Origin: Aeromicrobium sp. Leaf245
GTDB taxonomy: Bacteria; Actinomycetota; Actinomycetes; Propionibacteriales; Nocardioidaceae
Assembly: GCF_942548115.1 (NCBI RefSeq)
Contig: NZ_OW824151.1
Span: forward strand, 1,426,001 to 1,490,000
Direction of reading: 5' to 3'
Length of the DNA: 64,000 nt
This document shows, piece after piece, positions 25,064-33,712 of the stretch. Each line of letters starts with the position of its first letter. Within the stretch, counting starts at the first letter, position 1. The notes under the pieces were generated by a model that was not told the DNA's origin, searched no databases, and saw only the letters and a list, made by a program, of their open reading frames with translations. Both the position numbers and the translations under genes were made by a program.

Positions 25064-27703
25064 GTGACCGCCACCCCGCACCACCACACGCTGAGGTCGA
25101 TCATCGACCTCGCCGAAGGACCTCGTGAGGGTGCACTGCTGGTCGTGGGAGAGCCGGGGATCGGCAAGACCCGGTTGCTGAGCGAGGCGGTCGACGGCAC
25201 GCCCGTCCCCTCCACCATGGTGCGCACCAACCCGCACGAGGCCGCGTACGCCATGTCCGGCCTGGAGTCGGTGCTGGTGGCGCTTTCGATGCACCTGGCG
25301 CCCGACCTCGAGCGTCGGGCCGCGTCGATGGCGGAGGGACCCGGCCAGGAGCTCGACGCGGCCCACCACGTGCTCGACGTGATCCAGGCGATGCGACTGC
25401 CCGCGACGCTGCTGCTGGTCGACGACGTCGACCGGATGGACGCGCACAGCCAGGCCGTGCTAGGCCTCGTGGCCGGTCGCCTGTTGCACACGGGGCTCCG
25501 GCTCGTGGTGACGGCTCGGACGATGTCGGCGAGCGCGCCGCTGGGTGGGATCCCCCGCCGAGAGCTGCGCCCGCTGCCGCCCGACGTCCTCGCCGACGAG
25601 GTCCGCGACCCGGGACACGAACCGTCGGAGTCGACCGTGCGCGTGCTCTCGACCTACTGCCGCGGCAACCCGAGCCTGCTGCGCGAGCACCTGGAACGTC
25701 TCGACCCGGACCAGGCGCGAGGTGACGCCTGGCTCCAGCTCCCGCCGCGCGGTGGCTCGTGGTCCGCCGTGCTGACCGCTCCGATCCTCGACGGCCTGGA
25801 CGCGAGGCAGCGGACCGCCCTCGACGTCGTGGCCCTCTCGTCCCTCGCGCACCCCCTGGTCCTCGGGCTCGTCGACTCCGGACTGCCCGGCGCGGTCGAC
25901 GAGCTGGTGGACGAGGGTGTCCTGAGCCGTAGGGGCCAACACGTCGCGTTCCGGGACGCCCGCCTGCGCTCCCGGATCTACTGGTCCCAGTCATCGGCAT
26001 CGCGCCGTGAGGGGCACGCGCGTCTCGCCGCTGCGGCCCGGGGACGCAGCGAGCACCTCGAGGCGTGGCACGGGAGCTTCGACGGCGAGCCCGTCGGGGT
26101 GGAGGCGCTCCTGCGCAGCGCGGTCGGGCTCGTCGCGTCGGGCGACGTCGCGGCCGCGGTCGAGCTGGCCGAGCGGGCGCTGCAGCGGGTGGAGCACGTC
26201 GACCGGCACCTCGACACCATCATCGGCCTCTGCTCCCAGCTCCTGCGCCACGGCGAGGTGGTGCTGGCCGCGCGCTACAGCCACCACCCGCAGGTCGTCG
26301 ACATCACGGCCACCCAGGCGCTGCGCCTGGCCTTCTTCGAGCTGGTGCACGAGATGGTCACGTCGCAGCAGCTCGTCGACGACCAGGTGCGGGCCCTGGC
26401 CGAGCTGCACGCCGGGACCGCCCCCGACACGGCGGCCGGCCTCCAGCTCGCAGCCGCATGGTTCCGCGCCGAGCGCTGGGAGACGGCGGAGGCGCGGGCG
26501 CTGCTCCCGTCCACCGCCGCCACGGAGGGACGGCTCTCGGACGAGACCGTCGACCAGCTCGGGATCACCATCGCGGCCCTCGACGCCATCGACGGCGTGG
26601 AGTCGACCGAGGGGGCCACCGTGACCGGCCTCGGGTCGCTGGACGGCAGCGAGCCGGCGCCCCTGCTGATGCAGGCGCGGGCGCACTCCCTGGCCGAGCG
26701 ACACGGGGAGGCGCGCGACCTCTTCAACATCGTGCTGCACTACCCGACCGCCCTGGACCCGGTGTGGACCGACCTGGCCCGGCTCGGCGCCGTCGGGAAC
26801 GAGGTGGCGGCCGGTCAGTTCCGACGGGCCCGCGAGTGCGCGACCGCGTGGGACCCCGACTCCCCGTGGGCAGGGCTGCGGTCCTCCGGGCAGCTGTACG
26901 TGCGCGCCTGGATCCAGTACTCGGTCGGACGCACCGACGACGCCGACGAGGTCCTGCAGCGGTCCAGTGAGCTGGCCTCGCTGGAGGGTGCACCCGCCAC
27001 CATGGCCCGGGCGCTCGCCCTGAGGGGGACGATCGCCCTCCTCCGGGGTGACGCGGACACCTCGGTCACCCTGCTGCGCCAGGTCACCGGCTACGCCGCC
27101 CGGTTCCGCAACCCCACCCTCCTGCGTCAGTGGGCCGACTACGCGGAGGCGTGCGTCGCGACGGGTCGGCACCGGGAGGCGACCCGGCTCCTCTCCTCCC
27201 TCGAGGCCCGGCAGGCGGCCCATCCGAGTCGGTGGGCGGCCCTCGCGATCGCGCGCATGCGGGCGCTCACCGCCGAGGGTGAGGCGTCCCTGCCGCTCTT
27301 CACCGCCGCGGCCGGCCTGTTCGAGCCGGGCGAGTCCCCGTACGAGCAGGGCCGCACGCTCGCGGTGATGGCCACCCGGCTCACCGCGCTCGGCCACGCG
27401 CACGAGGGTGCCCGGGCCCGGACCCTGGCCGTCGCCGCGTTCGACATCGCGGGGGCCACGGGGTGGGCGGTCCGCGGAGCGTCCGAGCACGGCATCGAAG
27501 CCACTCCCGTCAGGGACCAGCTCAGCGACGAGGAGTGGGTCGTCGCCACTCACGTGAAGGACGGCCTGCGCACCCGCGACATCGCCGCGGCGATGTTCAT
27601 GTCGGTCCGCACGGTGGAGCTGAGGCTCACGGCGATCTACCGGAGGATCGGGGTGGCGTCGCGCTCGGAGCTCGTCGCGGAGATGCTGCGCGAGGGCGGC
27701 TAG
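25064..27703 (+). CDS. Large LuxR-family regulator with AAA ATPase domain (LAL type)
   Basis: An 879-residue regulator. Walker A is GEPGIGKT (29-36) and Walker B is LLLVDDVDRMD near 112-122. A long helical, TPR-like middle follows. The C-terminal LuxR helix-turn-helix spans about 815-879 (LSDEEWVVATHVKDG, TRDIAAAMFMSVRTVELRLTAIYRRIGVASRSEL). LAL proteins are ATP-dependent activators, often of catabolic or secondary-metabolite genes. AGGAGG lies five bases before the GTG. The next two genes, with nucleotide-sugar folds, are its nearest possible targets; that link is untested. Confidence 0.9.
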   Translation: MTATPHHHTLRSIIDLAEGPREGALLVVGEPGIGKTRLLSEAVDGTPVPSTMVRTNPHEAAYAMSGLESVLVALSMHLAPDLERRAASMAEGPGQELDAAHHVLDVIQAMRLPATLLLVDDVDRMDAHSQAVLGLVAGRLLHTGLRLVVTARTMSASAPLGGIPRRELRPLPPDVLADEVRDPGHEPSESTVRVLSTYCRGNPSLLREHLERLDPDQARGDAWLQLPPRGGSWSAVLTAPILDGLDARQRTALDVVALSSLAHPLVLGLVDSGLPGAVDELVDEGVLSRRGQHVAFRDARLRSRIYWSQSSASRREGHARLAAAARGRSEHLEAWHGSFDGEPVGVEALLRSAVGLVASGDVAAAVELAERALQRVEHVDRHLDTIIGLCSQLLRHGEVVLAARYSHHPQVVDITATQALRLAFFELVHEMVTSQQLVDDQVRALAELHAGTAPDTAAGLQLAAAWFRAERWETAEARALLPSTAATEGRLSDETVDQLGITIAALDAIDGVESTEGATVTGLGSLDGSEPAPLLMQARAHSLAERHGEARDLFNIVLHYPTALDPVWTDLARLGAVGNEVAAGQFRRARECATAWDPDSPWAGLRSSGQLYVRAWIQYSVGRTDDADEVLQRSSELASLEGAPATMARALALRGTIALLRGDADTSVTLLRQVTGYAARFRNPTLLRQWADYAEACVATGRHREATRLLSSLEARQAAHPSRWAALAIARMRALTAEGEASLPLFTAAAGLFEPGESPYEQGRTLAVMATRLTALGHAHEGARARTLAVAAFDIAGATGWAVRGASEHGIEATPVRDQLSDEEWVVATHVKDGLRTRDIAAAMFMSVRTVELRLTAIYRRIGVASRSELVAEMLREGG

Positions 27704-27897
27704 ACCCGAGCCGTCGGTCGCGCTCCGCTCCGCCGTCGGCGGTGTCCCGCACACCTGGATGCGGGCCGCGGCGGGCCACGTGCGGGTGTCCGGCTGCGCC
27801 CCGCACGCCTGAGCGATTCGGCTTCTCAGCCTGTGGGCGTCGGGGCCAGAGTGGCGTCCAGGACGGCGCACGGGGCGCCGACGAGAAGGAGCACCCC

Positions 27898-28731
27898 ATG
27901 ACGCTCGCCGACTCCCCCCAGACCCAGCTGGCCACGGCACGCCGCCGTCCTCCGACCTCGGTCGTCACGTCCCGGGCGTCCCGGCGCAGCGTGCTGAAGC
28001 ACCTGTTCCCCTTCGACGTCGCCGTCGTCGGGCTCGGCCGGGTCGGACTGCTGACGGCGCTCGCCCACCACAGGGCAGGATCGCGGGTCCTCGCGCTGGA
28101 CGTCCCGGCGCCGAGCCGGGCGCCGGACGACGTCGGACCTGCCGGCCAGGACCTCCTGCGTCTCGCCACGACCCTCGGTCTGGACACGTTCACGGTCTCG
28201 CCCGACCTAGCCCGCGCCGGCGACGCGCGAGCCGTGGTGGTGTGCGGGCCGACACCCGACGACGACGACGCCCCCGACGTCGAGCTCCTGCGAGCCCTGT
28301 GCGCCGTGGTGGTGGACCAGGCGGTCCCCGGCCAGCTCATCCTCCTCACCTCCACGGCGTACGTGGGGTGCACGGAGGACCTCCTGGTGAAGCCGCTGCG
28401 CGACCGCGGGCTCGAGCCGGGATCGTCCGTGCACGTCGCCTTCAGCGCCCGACGCCGGATCGGGGGACGCGGCGCGACGGCGAAGGAAGCAGGCCCCCGC
28501 GTGGTCGCCGGATGGACGTCGGCCTCAGCGCAGCGTGCCGCCCAGCTCGTCGGTCGGTGCGAGCAGGAGGTCCACGTGGTGCGCACGCTGGGTACCGCCG
28601 AGCTGACCAAGCTCCTGGACGACACCTACCGTGCCGTCGGCGTGGCCCTCGACGACGAGTTCGATCGCATCGCGCCCGGCGTCGACACCGTGCGTGGATC
28701 GACGTCGACGACGGCCGGGGACACCGCGTGA
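27898..28731 (+). CDS. Shortened UDP-glucose/GDP-mannose dehydrogenase-like protein
   Basis: A 277-residue protein with the NAD-binding half of a nucleotide-sugar 6-dehydrogenase: FDVAVVGLGRVGLLTALAH (GLGRVG at 45-50), LILLTSTAYVGCTEDLLVKPL, HVAFSARRRIGGRG and the start of the middle helix (GTAELTKLLDDTYRAVGVALDDEF). Enzymes of this family run to over 400 residues and carry a catalytic cysteine after the middle domain. That cysteine and the whole substrate-binding C-terminus are missing here. The reading frame is intact and overlaps the next gene by GTGA, so it may be a stable variant rather than debris. AGAAGGA precedes the ATG. Confidence 0.75.
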   Translation: MTLADSPQTQLATARRRPPTSVVTSRASRRSVLKHLFPFDVAVVGLGRVGLLTALAHHRAGSRVLALDVPAPSRAPDDVGPAGQDLLRLATTLGLDTFTVSPDLARAGDARAVVVCGPTPDDDDAPDVELLRALCAVVVDQAVPGQLILLTSTAYVGCTEDLLVKPLRDRGLEPGSSVHVAFSARRRIGGRGATAKEAGPRVVAGWTSASAQRAAQLVGRCEQEVHVVRTLGTAELTKLLDDTYRAVGVALDDEFDRIAPGVDTVRGSTSTTAGDTA

Positions 28732-29747
28732 CCAGCGGGACGAACCGGTCCGTCGTCACCGGCGGCGCGGGGTTCGTCGGAAGTCACCTGGTCGAGCTGC
28801 TCCTCGAGCGGGGCGACGAGGTGGTGGTCCTGGACGACCTCTCGACGGGCGACATCAGGAACCTCGCGACGGTGCTCGACCACCCACGGTTCCACCTGAG
28901 ATCGGGCTCGGTCATGGAGAAGTCGGAGGTGCGGTCCGCGGTCAGGGGTGCGGATCGCATCTTCCACCTCGCAGCTGCCGTCGGGGCGCACGCGGCCCTC
29001 GGCTCGCCTCTCGCGGGCATGCGGATCAACATCCACGGCACCGAGAACGTCCTCGACTCCGCGTTGGACTCCAGTGCCGAGGTCCTGCTGGTGTCCACGG
29101 CGGAGGTGTTCGGCAAGAACGCGATCGACACCCTGTCCGAGGACAGCGACCGGGTCCTGGGCACGCCGCTTCGCTCGCGGTGGACCTATGCCGCGGCCAG
29201 GGGCATCAACGAGGCCTACGGCCACGCCTACTGGACCGAGCGCGTTCTGCCGGTCCGCATCGTCCGGCTGTTCGACACCATCGGTCCGCGTCAGGTGGGC
29301 CAGTACGGCATGGTCGTGCCGCACCTGGTCGCCGAGGCCATGGCCGGCGAGCCCATGACCGTGTTCGGGGACGGCGAGCAGACCCGGTGCTTCGCCTACG
29401 TCGGCGACGTGGTGCCCGCGATGGTCGCCGTGCAAGAGTCGAAGGGCTCGATCGGCCGGGCCTACAACATCGGGGGCACCGAGGCGTTCAGCGTCAACCA
29501 CCTCGCGCGCCGCGTCGCGCGGGTGACGCGGAGCCACAGCCGGATCGTCCACGTCCCGCAGGCGGACAGGCAGGGGTCCGGCAGGGAGGACCAGCACCGG
29601 CACGTCCCGGACAACACCGCGGTCCGGCGCCTCGTCGGGTACGCGCCCACGACCACCTTGGACGAGATGATCGCTCGGATCGCCGAGACCCCGGGGGCCC
29701 GACGGGTCCGCCGGCCGAGGATCGGTCGGGCGGCGAGGTCGGGTTGA
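28728..29747 (+). CDS. NAD-dependent epimerase/dehydratase (extended SDR) with altered active site
   Basis: A 339-residue extended SDR. The NAD motif is TGGAGFVGSH (11-20), with DDLSTG, LAAAVGAHAAL, STAEVFG (123-129) and RLFDTIGPRQVGQYGMVVP typical of UDP-sugar epimerases, decarboxylases and dehydratases. The catalytic YxxxK reads YAAAR: Tyr154 is kept but Lys158 is Arg (codon AGG, one base from AAG). This could lower or abolish catalysis. It is translationally coupled to the shortened dehydrogenase. Its partner sugar is unknown. The basic tail RRVRRPRIGRAAR may bind nucleic acid or membrane. Confidence 0.8.
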   Translation: MTSGTNRSVVTGGAGFVGSHLVELLLERGDEVVVLDDLSTGDIRNLATVLDHPRFHLRSGSVMEKSEVRSAVRGADRIFHLAAAVGAHAALGSPLAGMRINIHGTENVLDSALDSSAEVLLVSTAEVFGKNAIDTLSEDSDRVLGTPLRSRWTYAAARGINEAYGHAYWTERVLPVRIVRLFDTIGPRQVGQYGMVVPHLVAEAMAGEPMTVFGDGEQTRCFAYVGDVVPAMVAVQESKGSIGRAYNIGGTEAFSVNHLARRVARVTRSHSRIVHVPQADRQGSGREDQHRHVPDNTAVRRLVGYAPTTTLDEMIARIAETPGARRVRRPRIGRAARSG

Positions 29748-29883
29748 TCGACGGTGGGTCTCCGGAGGGCGCGCTGCGGCGGATGGGTCTCCGGCGGACG
29801 GACGAGGTGCCACCGACGGGCGCCGTCATGCGTCGACGGCTGGTCGCACCGCGATGCCGGCCGCGCTGCCGACGTCTCTGGCC

Positions 29884-30588
29884 CTAGTCGTCGTCTCGGC
29901 CCTGCACGGCCTCGCGCAGCACGATGTGGGCCGCCTCGCTCAAGGTGACCTCGGCCTCCTCGGCTCGCCTGCGCAGGAGGTCGTACGCGTCGGCGGTCGT
30001 GGAGTCGTGCAGGTACGCGAGCGCACCCTTGGCCTGCTCGACGGCGATCCGGCCGGTCAGTGCGTCGTCGATCCGCTGGACGGCGGTCCGCACCGAGACG
30101 GGGTCCGCGTGGACGATGACGAGCATGGCGAGGTCGGCGAACGCCTGCAGGTGGACGGCCTGGGCGGCGTCGAAGTCGCCCGGCACGGTGCGCACGAGGC
30201 CCACGGCACCGAGCGGCTGGCCGCCCCAGCGCAGCGGCACGGCCAGGGCGGAGCAGACCCCCACAGTCTCCATCGCGGCCGTGAGGTCGGGCCACGGATG
30301 GGTCGTGCTCGAGATGTCGGGCATCGTGACGGGCCTGCCGTGCGTCCACGCCTCGAAGAGCGGACCCTCGGCGGCCTGGACGTCGTGCAGCGTGAGCAGG
30401 TCCTCGCGGTGGGACGACGACGTCAGGACCTCGAGGCGGTCGTGCCGGTCGGCGACGGCCACCGAGCACGCCACGGCGCCGAAGGCCTGCGTGACCTCCT
30501 CGAGCAGCGCGGTCAACGTTCCTGCGACGTCGTGGGGGATGACGAGTGAGGCCGACACCGTGGAGAGTGCGCGTGCCATGTCGCTCAT
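29884..30588 (-). CDS. GAF-ANTAR regulator (second of tandem pair)
   Basis: A 234-residue protein: an N-terminal GAF sensor (about 15-165, SVAVADRHDRLEVLTSSS, GPLFEAWTHGRPVTMPDI, LAVPLRWGGQPLGAVGLVR) and a C-terminal ANTAR domain (VQRIDDALTGRIAVEQAKGALAYL...YDLLRRRAEEAEVTLSEAAHIVLREA). ANTAR domains bind paired-hexaloop RNA and prevent transcription termination. The ligand of the GAF domain is unknown. Its ATG overlaps the upstream stop (TGATG), so it is coupled to the other GAF-ANTAR gene. Confidence 0.9.
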   Translation of the reverse strand: MSDMARALSTVSASLVIPHDVAGTLTALLEEVTQAFGAVACSVAVADRHDRLEVLTSSSHREDLLTLHDVQAAEGPLFEAWTHGRPVTMPDISSTTHPWPDLTAAMETVGVCSALAVPLRWGGQPLGAVGLVRTVPGDFDAAQAVHLQAFADLAMLVIVHADPVSVRTAVQRIDDALTGRIAVEQAKGALAYLHDSTTADAYDLLRRRAEEAEVTLSEAAHIVLREAVQGRDDD

Positions 30589-31295
30589 CAGTCGCCTCCG
30601 ATGCGAAAGTCCGTGTAGTCGATTCGACGCGCGATGACGTCGGCCGCCACCACGCTGACGTCCTTGTCGTGAGCGTACGCGTGCGCCCGGATCAGGGCGA
30701 CGGCATCCTCCGGGCTGACTCCGAGCTGGGCGATCACCATGCCGCTCGCCTGGTGCAGCTGTGATCGTACCGACCACGCCTCCGTGTCGCTGGTGACCGG
30801 AGCGAGGACGCTCGAGTCCTGGAGCAGTGCGGTGCCGACGGCGTCGGCAACCTCCTGCACGGTCTCGAGCTCCTCCTCGAGCGGCCCGTGGGCGCGGTGC
30901 AGCGTCAGGACGCCGACGACGAGGCGACCGGGACGCATCGGGACGGACCAGATGGTGCCCTCGAGGTCGTTGCTCATCACGGCGAGGGCGGGCCAGTGGT
31001 CGGCGGAGACGTCGCCGAGGCGGACCGTGACCAGCTCGCCGGTACGGCTGGCCGTGAAGGCGGGGCCTTCTCCGGCGACCTCCTGGAGCTCCTCGTATCG
31101 CTGGGTCACGTCGTCGGTCGCGCACAGGAGCTCGTGCTTGGTGTTCAGGAGTGCGGCGGAGATCGATGCCCCGTCGGCGCCGACGACGATGCGGGCGGCC
31201 TCGCACAGGCGCGGAGCGACGTAGCTGGACTCGTCGAACGACGCGAGGAGCGAGGCGAACCGCACCAGTGCGTGCCGACTGTTGCCGAGCTCCAT
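30588..31295 (-). CDS. GAF-ANTAR regulator (first of tandem pair)
   Basis: A 235-residue paralogue of the next gene. The GAF domain covers about 15-165 (LCEAARIVVGADGASISAALLN, AGEGPAFTASRTGELVTVRLGD, VPMRPGRLVVGVLTLHR). The ANTAR segment is VRSQLHQASGMVIAQLGVSPEDAVALIRAHAYAHD...AADVIARRI. GAGGAG lies six bases before the ATG. Divergent from nei across about 170 bp. The two proteins could form a heterodimer, since ANTAR domains work as dimers; this is inference. Confidence 0.9.
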   Translation of the reverse strand: MELGNSRHALVRFASLLASFDESSYVAPRLCEAARIVVGADGASISAALLNTKHELLCATDDVTQRYEELQEVAGEGPAFTASRTGELVTVRLGDVSADHWPALAVMSNDLEGTIWSVPMRPGRLVVGVLTLHRAHGPLEEELETVQEVADAVGTALLQDSSVLAPVTSDTEAWSVRSQLHQASGMVIAQLGVSPEDAVALIRAHAYAHDKDVSVVAADVIARRIDYTDFRIGGD

Positions 31296-31463
31296 CGGAG
31301 ACTCCTCACCCGCCGCGTCACGTCCCAGGAGGGTCGCACGTCTGACACGTATCCCTCATCATGACAGGAGGCGGCACAGGAGTCACGGCCCGACCCCGCC
31401 ATCGGCCCGCACCTTCCAGGACGGTCGACTGGCGCGTCCGACCCGCATGGCTACGCTCGCCTG

Positions 31464-31511
31464 GTGGCTCTCTCCCGCGGCGTCCCCGACCCTCGGAACC
31501 GTCGTGCCTGA
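31464..31511 (+). CDS. Possible 15-residue leaderless leader peptide overlapping nei start
   Basis: GTG at 31464 lies six bases after TACGCT (31452-31457). It opens a 15-codon frame (VALSRGVPDPRNRRA) whose TGA overlaps the nei GTG region by eight bases. That would couple nei translation to a leaderless message. It is too short for any homology argument and may be coincidence. Confidence 0.25.
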   Translation: MALSRGVPDPRNRRA

Positions 31512-32352
31512 GGGGCACACCCTCCACCGCCTGGCCGGGCGCCTCACGAAGACCTTCGCCGGCGACCGGGTGCGCTCGAGCAGTCCGCAGGGCCGTTTCG
31601 TCGACGGAGCCGGCCGGCTCGACGGGCTGGTGCTCGCCGGTGCCGACGCGTGGGGCAAGCACCTGCTGGTGCGGTTCGAGGGCCTCGACGAGCAGGTGCA
31701 CGTCCACCTCGGCCTCTACGGGGCGTTCCGGATCTCGAAGCACGCCGAGGGCGAGGTCCCCGAGGTGAAGGGCCAGGTGCGCTGGCGTCTCGAGGGCCCG
31801 GCGGAGTGGCCCACGCGCACGGCGGACCTGCGGGGTCCCACGGCGTGCGAGCTGCTGCTGCCCGGAGAGGTGGAGGCGCTCGTCGCGCGGCTCGGTCCCG
31901 ACCCGTTGCGGGCGGACGCCGAGCCCGACCGCGCCTGGCAGCGGATCCACCGCTCGAGGGCGCCGATCGCGACCTTGCTCATGGACCAGTCGGTCGTCGC
32001 CGGCATCGGCAACGTGTACCGGGCGGAGGCACTGTTCCGGCACCGCATCGACCCGTTCCTGCCCGGCCGGGACCTGCCCGAGCCGATCTGGGACGCCCTC
32101 TGGGCCGACCTCGTCGCCCTGATGCGAGAGGGCGTGCGCAAGGGTCGGATCGACACCGTCCACGTGGCGCACGGCCCGGCCGTCATGGGTCGGCTCCCGC
32201 GACGCGACGACCACGGCGGCGAGGTCTACGTCTACCGTCGCGACGGGCGGGAGTGCTACGTCTGCGGCGACGAGGTGCGCACCCAGGTCCTCGCGGCAAG
32301 GAACCTGTTCTGGTGCCCCACGTGCCAGGCCGCGGGTACGCTCGGCCGGTGA
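31504..32352 (+). CDS. nei: Endonuclease VIII-like DNA glycosylase (Fpg/Nei family)
   Basis: A 282-residue base-excision repair glycosylase/AP lyase for oxidised bases. The mature N-terminus must be Pro-Glu-Gly (VPEGHTLHRLAG), the proline being the Schiff-base nucleophile. This fixes the GTG at 31504 and rejects an in-frame ATG 57 bases upstream. The helix-two-turn-helix region has MDQSVVAGIGNVYRAEALF, and the C-terminal zinc finger is CYVCGDEV...FWCPTCQ. The stop overlaps the start of the PP2C gene. The gene corresponds in position to Rv2464c of mycobacteria. Confidence 0.92.
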   Translation: MPEGHTLHRLAGRLTKTFAGDRVRSSSPQGRFVDGAGRLDGLVLAGADAWGKHLLVRFEGLDEQVHVHLGLYGAFRISKHAEGEVPEVKGQVRWRLEGPAEWPTRTADLRGPTACELLLPGEVEALVARLGPDPLRADAEPDRAWQRIHRSRAPIATLLMDQSVVAGIGNVYRAEALFRHRIDPFLPGRDLPEPIWDALWADLVALMREGVRKGRIDTVHVAHGPAVMGRLPRRDDHGGEVYVYRRDGRECYVCGDEVRTQVLAARNLFWCPTCQAAGTLGR

Positions 32353-33461
32353 GATCACGTCTTCGCCGCGCCCGGCACACCGTGGGGCGCTACGTCGACG
32401 ACCGGGTCGTGCGCTGGCAGACCGGCACCCAGGAGGGTCAGGTCGCGGTCCTCGGGGTGCTGGCGGTCCTCAGCGCGGTGATCCTCGCCCTCTCCATCGT
32501 GTCGTACCCGGTGTTCCCGGCCTTCACCTTCGTGATCCCGCTGCTGCTCGGCAGCATCACCCTGCGCTTCAAGCCGTTGCTCGTGCTGGTGGGCACGATC
32601 GCGCTGTTCGTGGCCGTCACGGTCACCGTCGAGTCGCTCGAGACGGGCATGACGACCAACCGGGTGAGCTCGCTCGTGATGATGACCGTCGTGGCCGGCA
32701 TCCAGCTGTGGGAGGCGCGACGTCGGCGGAGCGGACTTCCCGGTCCGCTGGGCGAGGCCATGCTGGTCGACCTCCGAGACCGGCTGCAGGCTCAGGGCAA
32801 GGTCCCGCCCCTGCCGGCTCCGTGGCACGCGGAGTCCGCGATGCTGACCGCGGGCGGGGTGCACTTCTCCGGTGACTTCATGGTCGCCAACCTGAGCGAG
32901 GACGAGCGGAAGCTCGAGATGGTGCTCGTCGACGTCTGTGGGAAGGGCGTGGCCGCGGGGACCCAGTCGTTGCAGCTCGCCGGGGCCCTCGGTGGTCTGA
33001 TCGGGGCGCTGCCGCCGCTCGCCCTGTTCGCGGCCGCCAACGACTTCCTCATGCGGCAGGACTGGGACGAGGGCTTCGCCACGGCGGTGCACGTGACGAT
33101 CGACCTGCGCAGCGGGGACTACGGGATCATCAACGCCGGCCACCCGCCGGCGCTGCACTGGCACCCCGGCGCATCGGACTGGAAGACCGACCACGCCCGC
33201 GGCACGGCGCTCGGCATCCTGCAGCACCCCGACTTCCACGAGACTCGAGGGACCCTCGCGTCGGGGGAGGCCCTGCTGTTCTTCACCGACGGCGTGGTGG
33301 AGTCCCGTGAACAGGGCGTGGAGGAAGGCGTCGAGTGGCTCCGGTCCGTGGCCGCGCGTGCCGTGCGACCCGGCTTCGAGGGCGCCGCCGGCCGCATCAT
33401 CGGACGGGTGAAGACCAAGGACGACGACCGAGCGGTGCTCCTGCTCGCACGTCGCGACTGA
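32349..33461 (+). CDS. Membrane-bound PP2C-type SpoIIE phosphatase
   Basis: A 370-residue protein. Three or so transmembrane helices (about 30-115) precede a SpoIIE/RsbU phosphatase domain (about 155-370). Metal-binding aspartates are in GVHFSGDFMVAN, VLVDVCGKGVAAGT and LLFFTDGVVESR, with INAGHPPALHW between. Such proteins dephosphorylate anti-anti-sigma factors. No PAS, GAF or anti-sigma partner is adjacent, so the target is unknown. GTG overlaps the nei stop (GTGA). Confidence 0.9.
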   Translation: MRSRLRRARHTVGRYVDDRVVRWQTGTQEGQVAVLGVLAVLSAVILALSIVSYPVFPAFTFVIPLLLGSITLRFKPLLVLVGTIALFVAVTVTVESLETGMTTNRVSSLVMMTVVAGIQLWEARRRRSGLPGPLGEAMLVDLRDRLQAQGKVPPLPAPWHAESAMLTAGGVHFSGDFMVANLSEDERKLEMVLVDVCGKGVAAGTQSLQLAGALGGLIGALPPLALFAAANDFLMRQDWDEGFATAVHVTIDLRSGDYGIINAGHPPALHWHPGASDWKTDHARGTALGILQHPDFHETRGTLASGEALLFFTDGVVESREQGVEEGVEWLRSVAARAVRPGFEGAAGRIIGRVKTKDDDRAVLLLARRD

Positions 33462-33510
33462 CCCGCGGGCCGCAGCATCACCGGCCACGCGCATGTGGCA
33501 TCCTGGAGTC

Positions 33511-33613
33511 GCTTCGGCCCCGAGAGCGGACGTAGCTCAATTGGTTAGAGTCTCTGCCTTCCAAGCAGAATGTTGCGAGTTCGAGTCTCGTCGTCCGCTC
33601 TCGGGGCCGAAGC
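33511..33613. repeat. 22-bp perfect inverted repeat extending the tRNA-Gly acceptor stem
   Basis: 33511-33532 and 33592-33613 are perfect reverse complements. The inner seven pairs are the tRNA acceptor stem and the outer fifteen lie outside the mature tRNA. The precursor could form one continuous 22-bp helix closed by the tRNA. Confidence 0.9.
33526..33599 (+). tRNA. tRNA-Gly (anticodon TCC)
   Basis: Cloverleaf found by eye: acceptor GCGGACG/CGTCCGC, D stem GCTC/GAGT, anticodon stem TCTGC/GCAGA around loop CTTCCAA (TCC, reads GGA), T stem GCGAG/CTCGT with loop TTCGAGT. Length is 74 with discriminator T; no CCA is encoded. Confidence 0.95.
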
Positions 33614-33676
33614 CTGTTCCCAGCCGCGGGGCGTGGTCGAGCAACATGGGTCAGTGCTGGCCGGGCAGCACGAGTG

Positions 33677-33696
33677 CCCCGACCGACGGGTCGGGG
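33677..33696 (-). terminator. Hairpin downstream of the DUF222/HNH gene
   Basis: Arms CCCCGACC/GGTCGGGG with a four-base loop. It lies 17 bp past the HNH stop on the minus strand and also downstream of the tRNA on the plus strand. No clear U-tract. Confidence 0.5.
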
Positions 33697-33712
33697 TGCC
33701 GTGGTGGATTCG

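Noticed and set aside
27742-27790. Possible terminator after the LAL regulator
   Set aside because: Only a 7-bp CCCGCAC/GTGCGGG pairing with a 27-base loop; too weak to annotate.
31447-31503. ATG 57 bases upstream as nei start
   Set aside because: It would add 19 residues before the Pro that must be at the mature N-terminus of Fpg/Nei enzymes.
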